From Urechis unicinctus (lineage: Eukaryota; Annelida; Polychaeta; Xenopneusta; Urechidae), in assembly GCA_034190875.2 (NCBI GenBank), contig CM067349.1, positions 30,062,859-30,126,858 of the forward strand: 64,000 nucleotides of DNA, written 5' to 3'. Numbering within the stretch: position 1 is the first letter of the stretch; every line of letters begins with the position of its first letter. The notes beneath the pieces are model-generated. The model was given only the letters and a program-made list of their open reading frames with translations. It searched no databases and was not told where the DNA came from. The position numbers were made by a program, and so were the translations under genes. Below, one piece after another: positions 10,195 through 21,470 of this stretch.

Positions 10195-13100
10195 CTGTAA
10201 CACAATGGAAGCATATCTAATAAGCACTCAGTCTACACGAAGACACGATCATTGACATAATACTATAAATGCAACACCAAACGGGTTCATATCATAGCCT
10301 TATTATTTGATATGAAATCACAATCGTTCACACATTCCTATGTGGGAGGCATATGACTGCAAGAGAATCGGGGAAACCACACGAATCGCGCTGACGACGA
10401 CACGCGCAAGCATGCTCGCGTCGGCTTATATGCGTAGCTTCGATCTACTAAGCTGATAAACCAAGACTCAAGCACTTAAAGTCATGCGACTGCCAGGACA
10501 GAGCGACCATCGCGGATTTGGTGAGCTCTAAATGAACATCAAAGGATGCGATAGTAGATCCATGGAAGTTCTGAGGGATAAACTTAACCTCACCTTAACC
10601 GCTACGACGATTATTTAGTAAAGACGGCCGTAACTAGTTATACAGCCGTTCTATATTCGCGTTGAGTAAAACTGAGGTGAGTTAAATTCGACCGAACCGA
10701 GCCGCAGCCATATCTTACAGCCCAATAAATACTGCTACGTCGGCGGATGGGCCCAGGTAATGTTGCGCTCAATTCATGGTGAACTTCGCCACACGAGCCA
10801 AGCATACGAAACAATCGCCATAAAAACTTCAACATGCCAGTATGCATAAAAAACCTCTGGGGTGTCATCTTGGTATCCAGGAAACGACGGTCTTTACTGG
10901 GGCGCGTGTTGTCGATACTGCTTCAGGAATCCACGCTAGAAACTGACATGGGGTCGTTAGGGACATGCTACTGATGGCAGTAATTATGCAAATTCTGGCT
11001 CTGGCACAGGCACTGCACCGCGAGAGAGATACGGCACGCGATATCTAGCCGAATGTATCCGTCTAATTCGTTTATCAGTTCCACCGCTTGAAATCAACAC
11101 GTCGCCTGACAAAAGCAGACGACAATGGCATTCATTGGCAACAACGCCAACATATCGCTATCGCTCAGCGTCACTTCACAGCCGTTTACATTTTCAACAG
11201 AGCCAAGATAAATACAAAACCGCTTTGATATGTTTGTTTGCTGGGGAGAAATTCAAGAACTTGTCAAGTGCCGATAAGTCGCAACTCTGGTGAGCAAATA
11301 TCCTGACGAAGGCAAGCTCTCTAAACATTCATTCGACCATAGATCAACCATCTAAAGGAGGAAGGCACGAGAAAAAAACTTCAATAAATCAAGATACCCG
11401 TAAATTGACACCAAAAAAAAACGATGGCAAATGAGAGCAGCGAATTATTGAGTTATATCTACACAAACTAGTTACAAAAAAGCCATAGCGTCCACCTTAG
11501 GCGAATACACCACGCCCAACAATCCGATTCAAATTCCGAAAGGCAGAGTTGCAAACGGTCAAGGCACCTGAGGGATTCTATATCAGATTGCTTGCTGAAC
11601 GTGCAGCGAGAGAAAAAGGGATGTAGGTAAAGTTGGGCTGCGCGAGAAATGACTGATTGCAATTGTGTTGTGTTTATCATGCCTGTCATCCTGGCTACAT
11701 TCGCGCTGAAGTGCCGCCATCTCCAGGGCCACCACTCAACAAGCCTGGTGTAATTATTTACGCCTGCTGGTCATTTGGGCCCTTTGACAAATCGGGCCCC
11801 CAGTAAATGAATCTGAAGCCGGGGTTCAGTGAAACGGCAGGGGGCGGGGGATCTGGCCGGGGTTTTAGCGAGAAGATCACCATATTCCTGGGATCCTGAG
11901 GACCTGAAAGCCTCCCCAGCAGGGGTTTGGAGCAGGGATATCGCCGGCGGTGATATGGGCGGGCCCCCATGCAGGCAGATTTGGTCCCCTCGACAAGGCC
12001 ATTAGTTCAAGCAGGCTCGACTGGAAAACACTGATTGTAGGGGGGAGTAATTTTATTCCCACAGCGAATAGATAAAGGTAGTAGGTGTCGTATATATATA
12101 AGCTAGAGCCTCCACTGTGAGGAGATATCTCTAGCTGATCGCTAGCCAGAATCAGACCAGCCTAATGTCCGCTATCTCATCAAACTCACATGGACTCGGG
12201 TCAATCGTGGCTGCGGGGTAAACCCAATTGTGTCCACACATTGAGGTTTCACATATGTTTTCAATCTGGGAAAAATTACAGTCATCCCAGCTCAATCACA
12301 GTAATTGTTTTCAGCATAATTCCCATTGTTCCATGCCATTGACCCTACCTCCATGGTATGCCTCAAACCCATACCTGATGTCATAGATATATGCTTACTT
12401 AATAGCCACAAAATATATGGTTGTGTCTTGATAAGTCAACGCATTCTTCAGACCATTCGGGACTCAGACAACGACTTTTAGAGCTCCTCGCTTGCACAGG
12501 AAGATCACCTGAAGCAACAAAAAATACCATTGCACTTTCCTTTGCTCAAGAGCAACGAAATGTGCACCTCTTAAGTGGACCACGTAGTATTGGGCGGATG
12601 GAAAACCTTCCTAAACAGCTGACTAAAACCCTCAGCAACCTGCACTCGCCTCAGCTTATCCCTCCTCTCTGACAAGCGGCACAATAGGGGAAGACGTGCA
12701 CGAGATGCTCCAGGAAGCCCGCCTTAAGTGGCCTCCATTTTACCTCCAACTATTAGGGGCCGTATGTCATGCGAAAACAGGTTTTATGCTCGCTGTAATG
12801 GGGATAGCATAGGCTCATCATGGCAGAGTAGAATAAGGTGGTTTGGTAGAGAGGCTCGCGGTCCTGTTGCCTGTATGTCACGACAGGTGCATCCCGTGGG
12901 AGGAGGAGACGGACAGGGCTGGCATCATAGGAGTGTCTCTTGGAGGATCCGTTTTCATAGAATTTACTGGCCTGTAATTTTGTAAGTCATCATCTATGAA
13001 AAGGTTTAGTTGTGCCATGTAGGATACAGGACAAGGATATTTCTAATATAACCAGATGTGTTGCCGAGTTTGAATGAAGACTTCAACACCGCGGGAGGGA

Positions 13101-13241
13101 TATTGAAGTTTACGTGTACTTAATGCCTCTCCCGTGTAAAAGACGACATTGTGGAAACGAAATTGACACGTGTTTTAAAGACATGCTGTCATCAACAGCT
13201 TGAAACAGAAGAAAGGAAGGCAAATATTGAAGTACATCTTT
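10195..13241. other. Upstream of PCGF exon 1, probable 5' UTR intron, no coding exon recognised
   Basis: No conserved reading frame was found on either strand. CpG dinucleotides are common, for example at 10380-10440, 10620-10760 and 11030-11100, so CpG depletion is not obvious. Short ORFs at 10025-10255, 10638-10868, 11758-11970 and 12421-12672 lack recognisable features. Confidence 0.6.
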
Positions 13242-13262
13242 GTAAGTAAGCGGCTTACTTAC
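13242..13262. repeat. Perfect inverted repeat GTAAGTAAG-CGG-CTTACTTAC
   Basis: Nine-base arms flank a 3-nt spacer. Each arm reads as a strong splice donor on its own strand, so the same 21 bp presents GTAAGTAAG in both directions. Confidence 0.8.
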
Positions 13263-13295
13263 CCCTCACCCCAGTTATCAGAGGCCCTATATCAG

Positions 13296-13310
13296 TCACT
13301 AGGTGGCGTG
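13296..13310 (+). promoter_or_regulatory. CTCF-like motif
   Basis: CACTAGGTGGCG matches the core of the animal CTCF consensus CCASYAGRKGGCRS by eye, with mismatches only at the outer positions. It lies 4 bp from a perfect CRE. Confidence 0.4.
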
Positions 13311-13313
13311 CTG

Positions 13314-13321
13314 TGACGTCA
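13314..13321. promoter_or_regulatory. CRE octamer TGACGTCA
   Basis: Perfect palindromic CREB/ATF site. Further perfect copies lie at 13381-13388 and 14044-14051, three within 740 bp. About one is expected by chance per 65 kb. Confidence 0.5.
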
Positions 13322-13380
13322 GAGGATTCGAGACAGGCGATGACGAGGTGGATTGGAAAGGTTACCTGGAGATGCGCCTC

Positions 13381-13388
13381 TGACGTCA
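13381..13388. promoter_or_regulatory. CRE octamer TGACGTCA
   Basis: Second perfect CREB/ATF-type octamer of the 13.3-14.05 kb cluster, 60 bp from the first. Confidence 0.45.
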
Positions 13389-13707
13389 ACATGTACGCCT
13401 TGCATATATCTCCGATCGTACGCTCCGTGTCACGAAGTAGTCACACTAATGGGGGGTTCTCGCATCCACAAATAAACTAACGATTGATCCACATACGATC
13501 TGACGTCCGTCGCTGTCGTGAGGCAATCAACAAACCTTTCTATCACAATACCACGAGCTGGAATAAATAACTTCTTGATTAAAACCCACTCGAGTCCCTT
13601 TAACATCGAAGCCAGTCACTCACTGACAATGGCACAATTGCATGAAACAAGTAACAGATGACGCAATAGCAGTCACCGTGTTCCGTCGCAAGGCGGCGCT
13701 GCTCAGA

Positions 13708-13721
13708 GCGCCCCCTACATG
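13708..13721 (-). promoter_or_regulatory. CTCF-like motif
   Basis: On the minus strand the sequence contains TAGGGGGCGC, matching the 3' half of the CTCF consensus well and the 5' half poorly. It is oriented opposite to the site at 13296. Confidence 0.3.
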
Positions 13722-14043
13722 TCAGCTGCGAGCCGTAGTCAACAACATGTTGATGCCGGCGCCTCGGCATGACAAATGAGGCTCTCCTCAAAACAACACG
13801 CCGCTCTGGCCAAACGCCAAACGTCGCAATACAACTCGGCGTAGTCATGCGGTAATCGGGCGTGCTTTTATCAGTACCGACGCACAATTATAGTTTAAAT
13901 ATATGACTATGGATTAATTGCCAAAACATATGACTCGGACTAGACGGAGTTCCTAACTCGTGATATATATACTAGATGACGAATGACATACGATAAGTAA
14001 TCAGCTACGACATAAGAAGCCTGCCCGGGGCTATAAATGACGC

Positions 14044-14051
14044 TGACGTCA
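14044..14051. promoter_or_regulatory. CRE octamer TGACGTCA
   Basis: Third perfect CRE of the cluster upstream of PCGF. Confidence 0.4.
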
Positions 14052-17000
14052 AAGCGGCGTCCCCCAACACGTGGTGGCGTCTGCCCTCGTCGACTAATCA
14101 TCTCCGTAAAGAACCGCTGAGCTCAGCAGTTTTTTTACTACATGAAATCACGCAGAGATGATGAAAGACACGGTTGGATTTCGCCGAGTCACGTGGTGCA
14201 GGTGATGGGGCAGTACCCCAAGACTAATTAACAGAATACGTATTAACGATGAAAGCAGCTTTTGGGTCGCGTTTACGTTCACACGTGATGGTGATGATTT
14301 CATTACTCGACGAGGCTCCAACTTAAATAGACCGCACATTGCCTTCATCCACGCGATAAAGACATCAAATGGATATTTTTACAAGGGTTACACCAACGTA
14401 CAGCGTCCTCGTTAAAATAATCACAAATGATATCATTCCCGTGGTTAGGTACTTATGTGAAAAATGAATTCACGATTAAAATAAAAAATTCAGGATCCAT
14501 GGTTGTAGACTTATGAGCGATCATTATGGCATGGCATTATTAAAAAGTGTCAAATGTCACAAGACACAAGTCTCCAGTCGTAAAATGAACTATTTCTCTT
14601 CCGAGCGCGATAAATTCCTCGGCAGGATACTATCCACTACCACTATGAAACCAACACTTTTATATAACAAGCAGCGGCGAGGGTGTCAGCGCCATTTTCT
14701 ATCCAATGAGGCGCTGCTTTTAATTGCCATTTCGCCTCAGTGAGCGCTTATTTGGAGGAGAGGGAGGCGGGGAAGGGGAGCACAGAAGCGCGCATGAGTC
14801 ACAGATATTGGGGATCTTGCTATCTCCTTAAACCACACAGTCTCTGAGTCCCGCCCCTTGAACACCACCCCCCTCCCCCACGCCCCCAATTCCTCTCCCC
14901 AATAAAAGATGATTCACTACCACGGGACGGTTCCCGTTGTCAACCACGAACAATGTACCGTCGTGGAAGCGCCGCGTTCCTTGACAGAATCCCTGCTAAT
15001 AAAGGCGCCCCATCTCCTTCCTCCTTCGCCCTCTTACAGCGAAATCCTCATCCGGCCTCGTCAATTTACTGACACCGCCAAAATTGGTAGCCGCCACTCA
15101 CGTTGATTTCACCAGGTTCTTGTCAGACAGCACGTCTGCTTCCGTATATGGCAGCAACCTAAGGTTACACCCATAGGGGCATTCCATCTCAGCAGCGCAA
15201 GTTAAATCTAATATGGGTGCTCAAACTGAGAAAGCGACACAAACCTGGGATCTCACAGGAGGATCCAACAATAACTCTTCGGTTGCATAATTCGAGAAGA
15301 TTCAAACGGGAAAGCAGACAATAGACCTGAGACGGGCTACGAATTAGAAATCTGGACTGGGGGCGGGAACGATGTAACAATAGTGGGAGGGGTAATGACA
15401 AAGCCTCTTACAACGACAAGGGCCCGAGAGAGATTTATGGTCAACACTCGATTTTCTTTTAAAATCACTGGGATCCAGTTTGGTGATGAAAAGAAAGTGC
15501 GAGGTTTGCGTGGAAGATATGAGCTTGGAAGGTCGTACTAGAGGGCGGGAATGGTGTGATTTCTAAGAGCCGACATCGAATGCTCAACAGCACATTTGCT
15601 TTTGTTTCCTGCACACAAGTCCAGCTGTATTTGTGCACGACAAAAGCGTTGCAAAGGCCAGAGGGAGTTTCTTTAGAAGCGCGTAGAAACTCTATCGTAC
15701 CCCCTCACCTGATACCCAGAGAATATCACCGCTATAACTCCACCCCTTTCACAAGCCTTCCCCTCTACGCCAGCCACGTATTCAGCACCAAACACAGCTT
15801 CCCGCAGGGGACAATGGTATCACTTTCAGGTTGCTCGCGTGTCTGCTACCATCAGACCAAGGCTAAATGAGCAAGCGATGTTGAGAAGAGGGGCAGGTGC
15901 CGACATGGACACCCTTCCAATCGTACCCCCAGCATCAAGTGGGAAACACCCACCACCCCAGCATCAACTGGCAAGCTACCTCCCAGCATCAACTGGGAAA
16001 CTACTCCCCACCCCTTTCGCGACCATAATCAACATATCCCCCATCCACACAGTATCCGATGTGCTCCGCTCTTTCCGGAGCGCAAGGCAGGAATCAGAAT
16101 CCGATTTCTTCTTTATCGAACCATGCCCCCCCTCCCCATATCTCCCACTCCATCGCGTCATCATCCTCCATGGTAGCTACATCACCCACCCCCCACCTTC
16201 ACTCATCTCACTAGCGTTACCCCGGGCAATCACGTCCAAATGCAGCAACATCACCTCCACCTCTTGCTAGTCACCTCTATCGCACCACCGAGGCAAAACA
16301 ATGCTGGGCGAAGCGCGCATCGGCAGTTATCTAACCGGTATCCGTATCATCTGACAGCGCCTCCTAACAGCGTATACCCCTGGCGAGCGTTCCGATGATA
16401 CCCCTCCCCGCTCCCTAATCAACACTACCCCCCCCCCCCCCGATCCCTGATTAAACATACACCCCGAACTGGTCGTTGTGGAGTGAATGCACCACCCAGG
16501 TAAAAGCCACCCGTCTTTAACGCACCCACCAGATGCACGAACACTCTGATAACGACCCCTATACTGTGCACTTCTATCACACACAACCGTCCGCTTCACA
16601 GTTTGCCATAGATACATTTTTCTCATTAGCCAGGTCTTACTATATTCTGGCCAGAGACTAACGAGAATATGCAACGACAATGAGATCGTTCTTTACTGAC
16701 TCCTCCCCAACCACCCCCCCCCCACCACCCACCGCCTCCGTCTCTCTCGTCCCATCCACATAGCGACCACAGAGAGCAAAGAAGACCATCTGGCCCTCAC
16801 ACCACGCACACACCAGCTGTAGAGTGAATATATGCCCGCGCCACATGAGGCAAGACTCGTAGCTGCTGTCAAAATCAACTTCGATCTCAACAACGGTTTT
16901 TAGACAAACGGTCCAAAGCTTCATAATGAAATTCATACGCATTAATCTTTGATATCCTAGTTATGTAATGAGCATACAAGAAAAATATGGTATAGTTGGA

Positions 17001-17056
17001 AAGGGTGAATAATTAATAAGTTTTCTAAGAGACCGTCTGCTCGATGGAGGTACCCA
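14052..17056. other. Unannotated stretch with C-rich tracts
   Basis: No coding exon recognised. The plus strand is C-rich at about 14845-14900, has a 14-nt C run at 16428-16441 and a further C-rich block at 16700-16735. A local repeat of CAGCATCAACTGG and CAGCATCAAGTGG occurs at about 15930-15990. The ORFs at 15556-15870 and 15839-16270 are low-complexity and unrecognised. Confidence 0.5.
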
Positions 17057-17061
17057 GCGTT

Positions 17062-17070
17062 CGCCATCTT
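17062..17070 (-). promoter_or_regulatory. YY1-type motif AAGATGGCG
   Basis: AAGATGGCG on the minus strand is the core YY1 element often found just downstream of transcription starts in animals. It opens a very short frame (MANAGYLHRADGLL then stop). It could mark a distal start for the minus-strand PCGF transcript or be a chance match. Confidence 0.25.
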
Positions 17071-18347
17071 GGATTTGTAGCGATATTGCTCGGGGGACGA
17101 CCGTTGACTAGTGGTGTGGTTTGTCGTCGAAATATACGAAGTGTGTTCAATCCTGAGGTCTAACCACCATTGAAATGTAGAAATAGGATACTAAGGTAGA
17201 GATTACACGTACCTTTGAGGTGTAGGATGGTAAGAATAAGGAAGAATCGTCGTTGTGGAAGCTTCGCAACCGACTAAGGTGCGGTGGACAGCTGCTTTGA
17301 GGTGTATCGTCCCAGTGAGCTAATACGAAGAAATCGTTGTCTGTTTTCAGCGCTTCGCACGCAAGCAGAAGCAGGTTGAGGTGATGTTTGCTCGCTTTGA
17401 TCCTCGCGTACAGCGGTTTGCCACAAAGCTGATTGGTCAAAATTTGTCAAGCCCATCCGATACAGAGATGTACTTACATCGATACACCGTCTGATCCACA
17501 GCCGACACAGTTCTGCCACAACTCTATACACGGTCAAATCGCGTCAAGTCTGGCCGATAGCACGTATTTAGTAGGTACATCGCGGACAGGTCGCTGAACC
17601 ACTGCCTACCACTTTCTAATAATTTTATGGTTTCGGCTTAGTTTTATCTCTGGCAATTATTTGACGCATTGATCAGGAAACTACGCGGAAAAACGCTGAC
17701 GATATGCGACCAAGAATAGCCCGTGGGGGTTCACGAAACGGGAAAAGCGCATATCAAAACTTGATGCTTATTGTCATTGAAGATCGACTCCGGCACGCGC
17801 GTTGAATATTTGACGATATGCTATTAAGGGTCTCAGTGGGCGCTTCCCGAAACTGAATGCGGGCATATTATCACTAAACTTCTTATCTTTAGTTGTAACT
17901 CATCTCCGGCAGCGCGATCTCAGGCGTATTATATGTCCTGTCAGGTGCGTCCGGGGACGGTCCCTTCTTAACACGAGTCGGTCTTCGCTCACAACACTAA
18001 ACTTGGGCCCCTGGCTGTTTAAAAATAACTCAGTTTGATCTCCAGTAGCTCCATACAAGCAGGATGTGCGTCCGGGGCCGGTTGCGATGGTACACAAGTT
18101 AATTCTCCCCTCGCTCTCTTACAACAGCTACTGGGCCCCGAGTTTAAAAGCGATCAATGTTCGCACACACAATGGACGATGGCAAACAAGGCGAATCCAA
18201 ACGTGATCAAGGGGTAAGGAGTAAGCGACAAGGTGCACACACCCGTTAACGAGCAGGGAACGTCCAAGTTACTGGAATCCTCGATTAGTTGTAAGAGCGA
18301 TTTGTCCGTCCGTTCACGTGGGATATCCTCACTTTTCCCTTCCACAC

Positions 18348-18352
<5 letters not shown>
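17071..18352. other. Unannotated stretch, nothing recognised
   Basis: Unique-looking sequence with only short ORFs on both strands. None carries a known domain or a convincing splice context. Confidence 0.5.

Positions 18353-18379
<27 letters not shown>
18353..18379 (+). repeat. Poly-G run of 27 nt
   Basis: An uninterrupted homopolymer of G between ACGAACA and AAGCGAG. Runs this long are rare, prone to length error in sequencing, and can form stacked G-quadruplexes. Confidence 0.95.
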
Positions 18380-18691
18380 AAGCGAGACTCATTTAGATGC
18401 CCTCGTTTTCACGGCTATTCAAATGGATAGCTCATCGTTGCACGAATCCACATTGTGTCTCGCCTTGTATTAACCTTGGAAAATCCCCAACGATAGCGAA
18501 AAAAATTATTGGACTCAAAAGTCATGCCCTCTCTCGCAAGCAAAGTTCAAGATCGCGGTTATTTATTCAAAGTTCGCGTCGTTGTCTTGTCCATGTATGT
18601 GGAATAATAGCTCCGCCAGATCAAACTGAAACAAGCGCGTATACACAACTCGTAGCAACGACATTCAATAGCGTTATTGTTCAAGCTACAT

Positions 18692-18835
18692 GCTATACAC
18701 GCGGACCACGTTGCGTCAATATGTCAGTCCGCCAGACAAACTGTACCAGCGCACTACGCAACACGACATTTCAATAACTTAATATTCTGGCTTACATCAG
18801 CTATACACGCGGACACGCGCTTCAATATGTCAGTC
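18692..18835 (+). repeat. Direct repeat pair, about 37 bp, offset 108 bp
   Basis: Copies at 18692-18729 and 18800-18835 share GCTATACACGCGGAC and TCAATATGTCAGTC with a small indel and substitutions between them. No wider homology is evident. Confidence 0.7.
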
Positions 18836-19742
18836 AAATGTCACCGATATACTCGTACACCGCTGGCTTGTCGCGCGCCACGTGGTGTAAATGGTCAAAA
18901 AACGACCGGTTTTCTCGTAGATGCCCACTACCCCCAAAAAAAGTCTACGTAATGCTGTTTCGCTCCACTCAGTTCATAACTGGAAAGTGTCATTGGGTTA
19001 AGCTCTCAGCCCCCCCTCCCCCCAAAACTCTACCCGTAGCAACGCATTAATTGTGCTAAATTTCACACCTGAACAAATGTTCATTTGGAGAAATAATCTA
19101 ATGGGAATCACTACCTGAAAAACTCACGATTACCCCTATCTTTTATACACTACACCTTCGTACAAGTGTACAGATTCACGTCTATTAAATAGAAAAGCTG
19201 CTATAATAGACTTGAGATGTGACTCATTATCTTGATTAGGCATGGATCCGGGCAACCAATACAGACCACGTCTTTAAACAACGATGTCCCAAGTCAATTG
19301 TAGACTTGTATTTGCACGGTACAGTTATAGACATGGCGTCAGACGCGTATGTCATGTGTACTCACGCGAACATGCGGGAGACAAAGTCAATGTTAGACTT
19401 TGATTACCTACATGCGGGGCTGGACGATGCCGTCAGCCGTTTCATCTGATGTGGAACTCAACGCAACTGATATAGTCTGATCAACTCCTCATTTCCCTAC
19501 ATAGCCTGGGTTTTAGATCTTGTTGGTATGGAATCGATGTCCTCGTCAATATATAATCTTGCAATATATAAGGCCTTAATTTGCTCAACGTGGCATTATA
19601 AATCCGCTAATCCCCCAGGATACACTATAGGCTTAATTTTTAACTACTCATATTCTCCATGGCAATATACAATTAAAGAACCGCTTAACGTTACGCATCC
19701 GGTAAGTTTACCATTTAACAACCTACTCATTTTTAATCTATA
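18836..19742. other. Unannotated stretch, nothing recognised
   Basis: No coding exon, RNA gene or repeat recognised. AT content rises toward the right end. Confidence 0.5.
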
Positions 19743-19937
19743 CTCCGCAATTAAATAAATTTAGACATTTCATTTTCGACCGGCGGAAATCCGGTTTTAG
19801 ACTACCGTCGCCTCCATTTTTAAGGCACGCAAGCTCCGCAATTAAATACGTTGACATTCCATATTCCGACGGCGGAACACCGTTTTATAAGGCCGTCGCT
19901 CTGTTTTTTAAGGCCACTCAAGCTCTAGTTAAATACT
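19743..19937 (+). repeat. 91-bp tandem repeat, two copies and a partial third
   Basis: Units start at 19743, 19834 and 19923 with CTCCGCAATTAAATA or the diverged CTCTAGTTAAATAC. Both full copies contain an inverted pair built on GGCGGAA and CCGTCGC, followed by TTTTTAAGGC. Copies differ by roughly a quarter of positions, so the duplication is old. Confidence 0.75.
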
Positions 19938-20021
19938 TTACTGAATCCTACATATGCAACCACTGCAATCCTGAAATTAATTATTTGCTGCAATTGTTCT
20001 TGACTGAATTGTCTAAAGGAT

Positions 20022-20450
20022 GCGAGCGAGCGAATGAGTAATTTGACCGCAGCATTGAGGGCAGTCAATGATGAGCGAGTGCGAGCCAGTGAGTGAGCGA
20101 GGAAAGTGCGCGAAGGAATGAATCAATAAAACTGTGACCGACCATGAGCGCGTGAGTGACTGAGTGAGTGAATGAAGAGGGCAATTGAATAAATGAGCGG
20201 AGTGGGTGAGTGAATGAGTGAGTTAGCACTTGGTGCGCAAATGAATGAGTGGAGTGCGTGAGTGAATAATGTTGAGCAAGTGGAGTCAGTTGATTAGCGA
20301 GTGAATGATTCGATGAGTGAGTGAGTGAGGAGTGACGATTGAGTGAGTGAGTGAGTGAGTGGTCTGAGTGAGTGATGTGAGTGTGTGAGGACGTGAGTGA
20401 AGTGAGTGATGGAGTGAGTGAGTGAGTGAGTGAGTGAGTGAGTGAGTGTT
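20022..20450 (+). repeat. GAGT tetranucleotide array, degenerate
   Basis: GAGT/GAGC units, irregular on the left and nearly pure from about 20310 to 20450. The reverse complement is the ACTC repeat found at 27080-27480. The apparent minus-strand Thr-His-Ser-Leu ORF at 20286-20483 is a by-product of the repeat. Confidence 0.9.
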
Positions 20451-20689
20451 TGAGTCATGTTTTCTCATAATTCGGGATCCCATACACCTTGCACCAAAAC
20501 TGCTTAGAAAAATTGTGTTTTAATCATTAATTCATCCCTTCCCTATAATACTGAGTGTGAGTTTGCATATATATGTATGTGTTTGTCGGTGTGCGCATAT
20601 ATGTTTGCATGTGCGCGTGTCTGTGTATGTGTGAGTGTGTGCGTATATATGTGCTGGAAGGAAGAAATGTATATATAGGGGTGAATACA

Positions 20690-21329
20690 AGGGATATTTG
20701 AACGGCGTGTGAAAGGGTAAAAAAGAGGGGAGTGGGTATTGAAGGAATAAGCGAGAGAAATGCAGAGAGAAATAGTGGGAGTTAAGAATAAAAATCGAAA
20801 GAATAGAGTAGACAGAGAGCGAGCGAATAGTGGGAGTTAGATAAAAAATCGAAATATGATTTCAAGCAGGAGTAAGAGACACGGTAACAGAGTGCGAGAC
20901 AAAGGGGACATGATACGTGAGGCAGTGAGGACATGATGGTTAGTGGGAATAGTGTGATGAGTTGGCGAGGAAAGACGCAACGAAACGTACGACTGGAAGA
21001 GAAATACAGAGAAAATGAGAATGGACCTGATCTAGAGAGGAAGATACGTGGGTGAGAGAGAGATATAGAAAGAGAGAGAAAGAGAGCAATAAAGAGAAAT
21101 GGGGGAGAGGGAGAGTGAAAGAAAGAGAGAGATTGAAAGAGAGAGAGAGAGAGAGAGAGGAGAGCGGAAGAAAGATATATATATATATAATAGCGAGGAG
21201 AGAGAGAGGGAAAATAGCAAGAAAGTGAGTAGAGAGAGATTCCTGGGGGAGCGAGAGAGAATGAGAGTAAATAGAGATAGAGATTTGAGAGTAAAAGCGA
21301 GAAATTGCGATAGAAGGAGAGAGAGCTGG

Positions 21330-21368
<39 letters not shown>

Positions 21369-21470
21369 CGGAGACGAGAGAGAGGAGAGACCCTGTGTGA
21401 TGGCGTGTGTTGGGGTGGGTGGTCGAGAGGACAGGGTGAATTAGAGGCGTAGGCGAGAAAGAAATCATCT
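20690..21470 (+). repeat. Purine-rich (GA)n tract
   Basis: Long GA-rich stretch on the plus strand with pure GA blocks at about 21140-21160 and 21332-21364 and a TATA block at 21174-21190. Left of it, 20560-20660 is rich in TG and TATATG. Ser/Leu-rich antisense ORFs (20782-21645 and 21032-21505) and the Arg/Glu-rich sense ORF (21099-21452) are low-complexity artefacts. Confidence 0.85.

Larger units (their letters stand above)
13242..13450 (-). promoter_or_regulatory. Candidate PCGF promoter and untranslated first exon
   Basis: On the minus strand the donor GGG|GTAAGTAAG falls at 13263/13262. Just upstream of it (higher coordinates) lie a CTCF-like site at 13296-13310 and perfect CRE octamers TGACGTCA at 13314-13321 and 13381-13388. 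Exon 1 of PCGF needs an upstream untranslated exon, and this donor would create a 3.07-kb 5' UTR intron ending at 10195. CREs commonly sit within 200 bp of transcription starts. No TATA box is placed convincingly. This is a hypothesis; a start elsewhere, such as near 17.06 kb, is possible. Confidence 0.35.
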
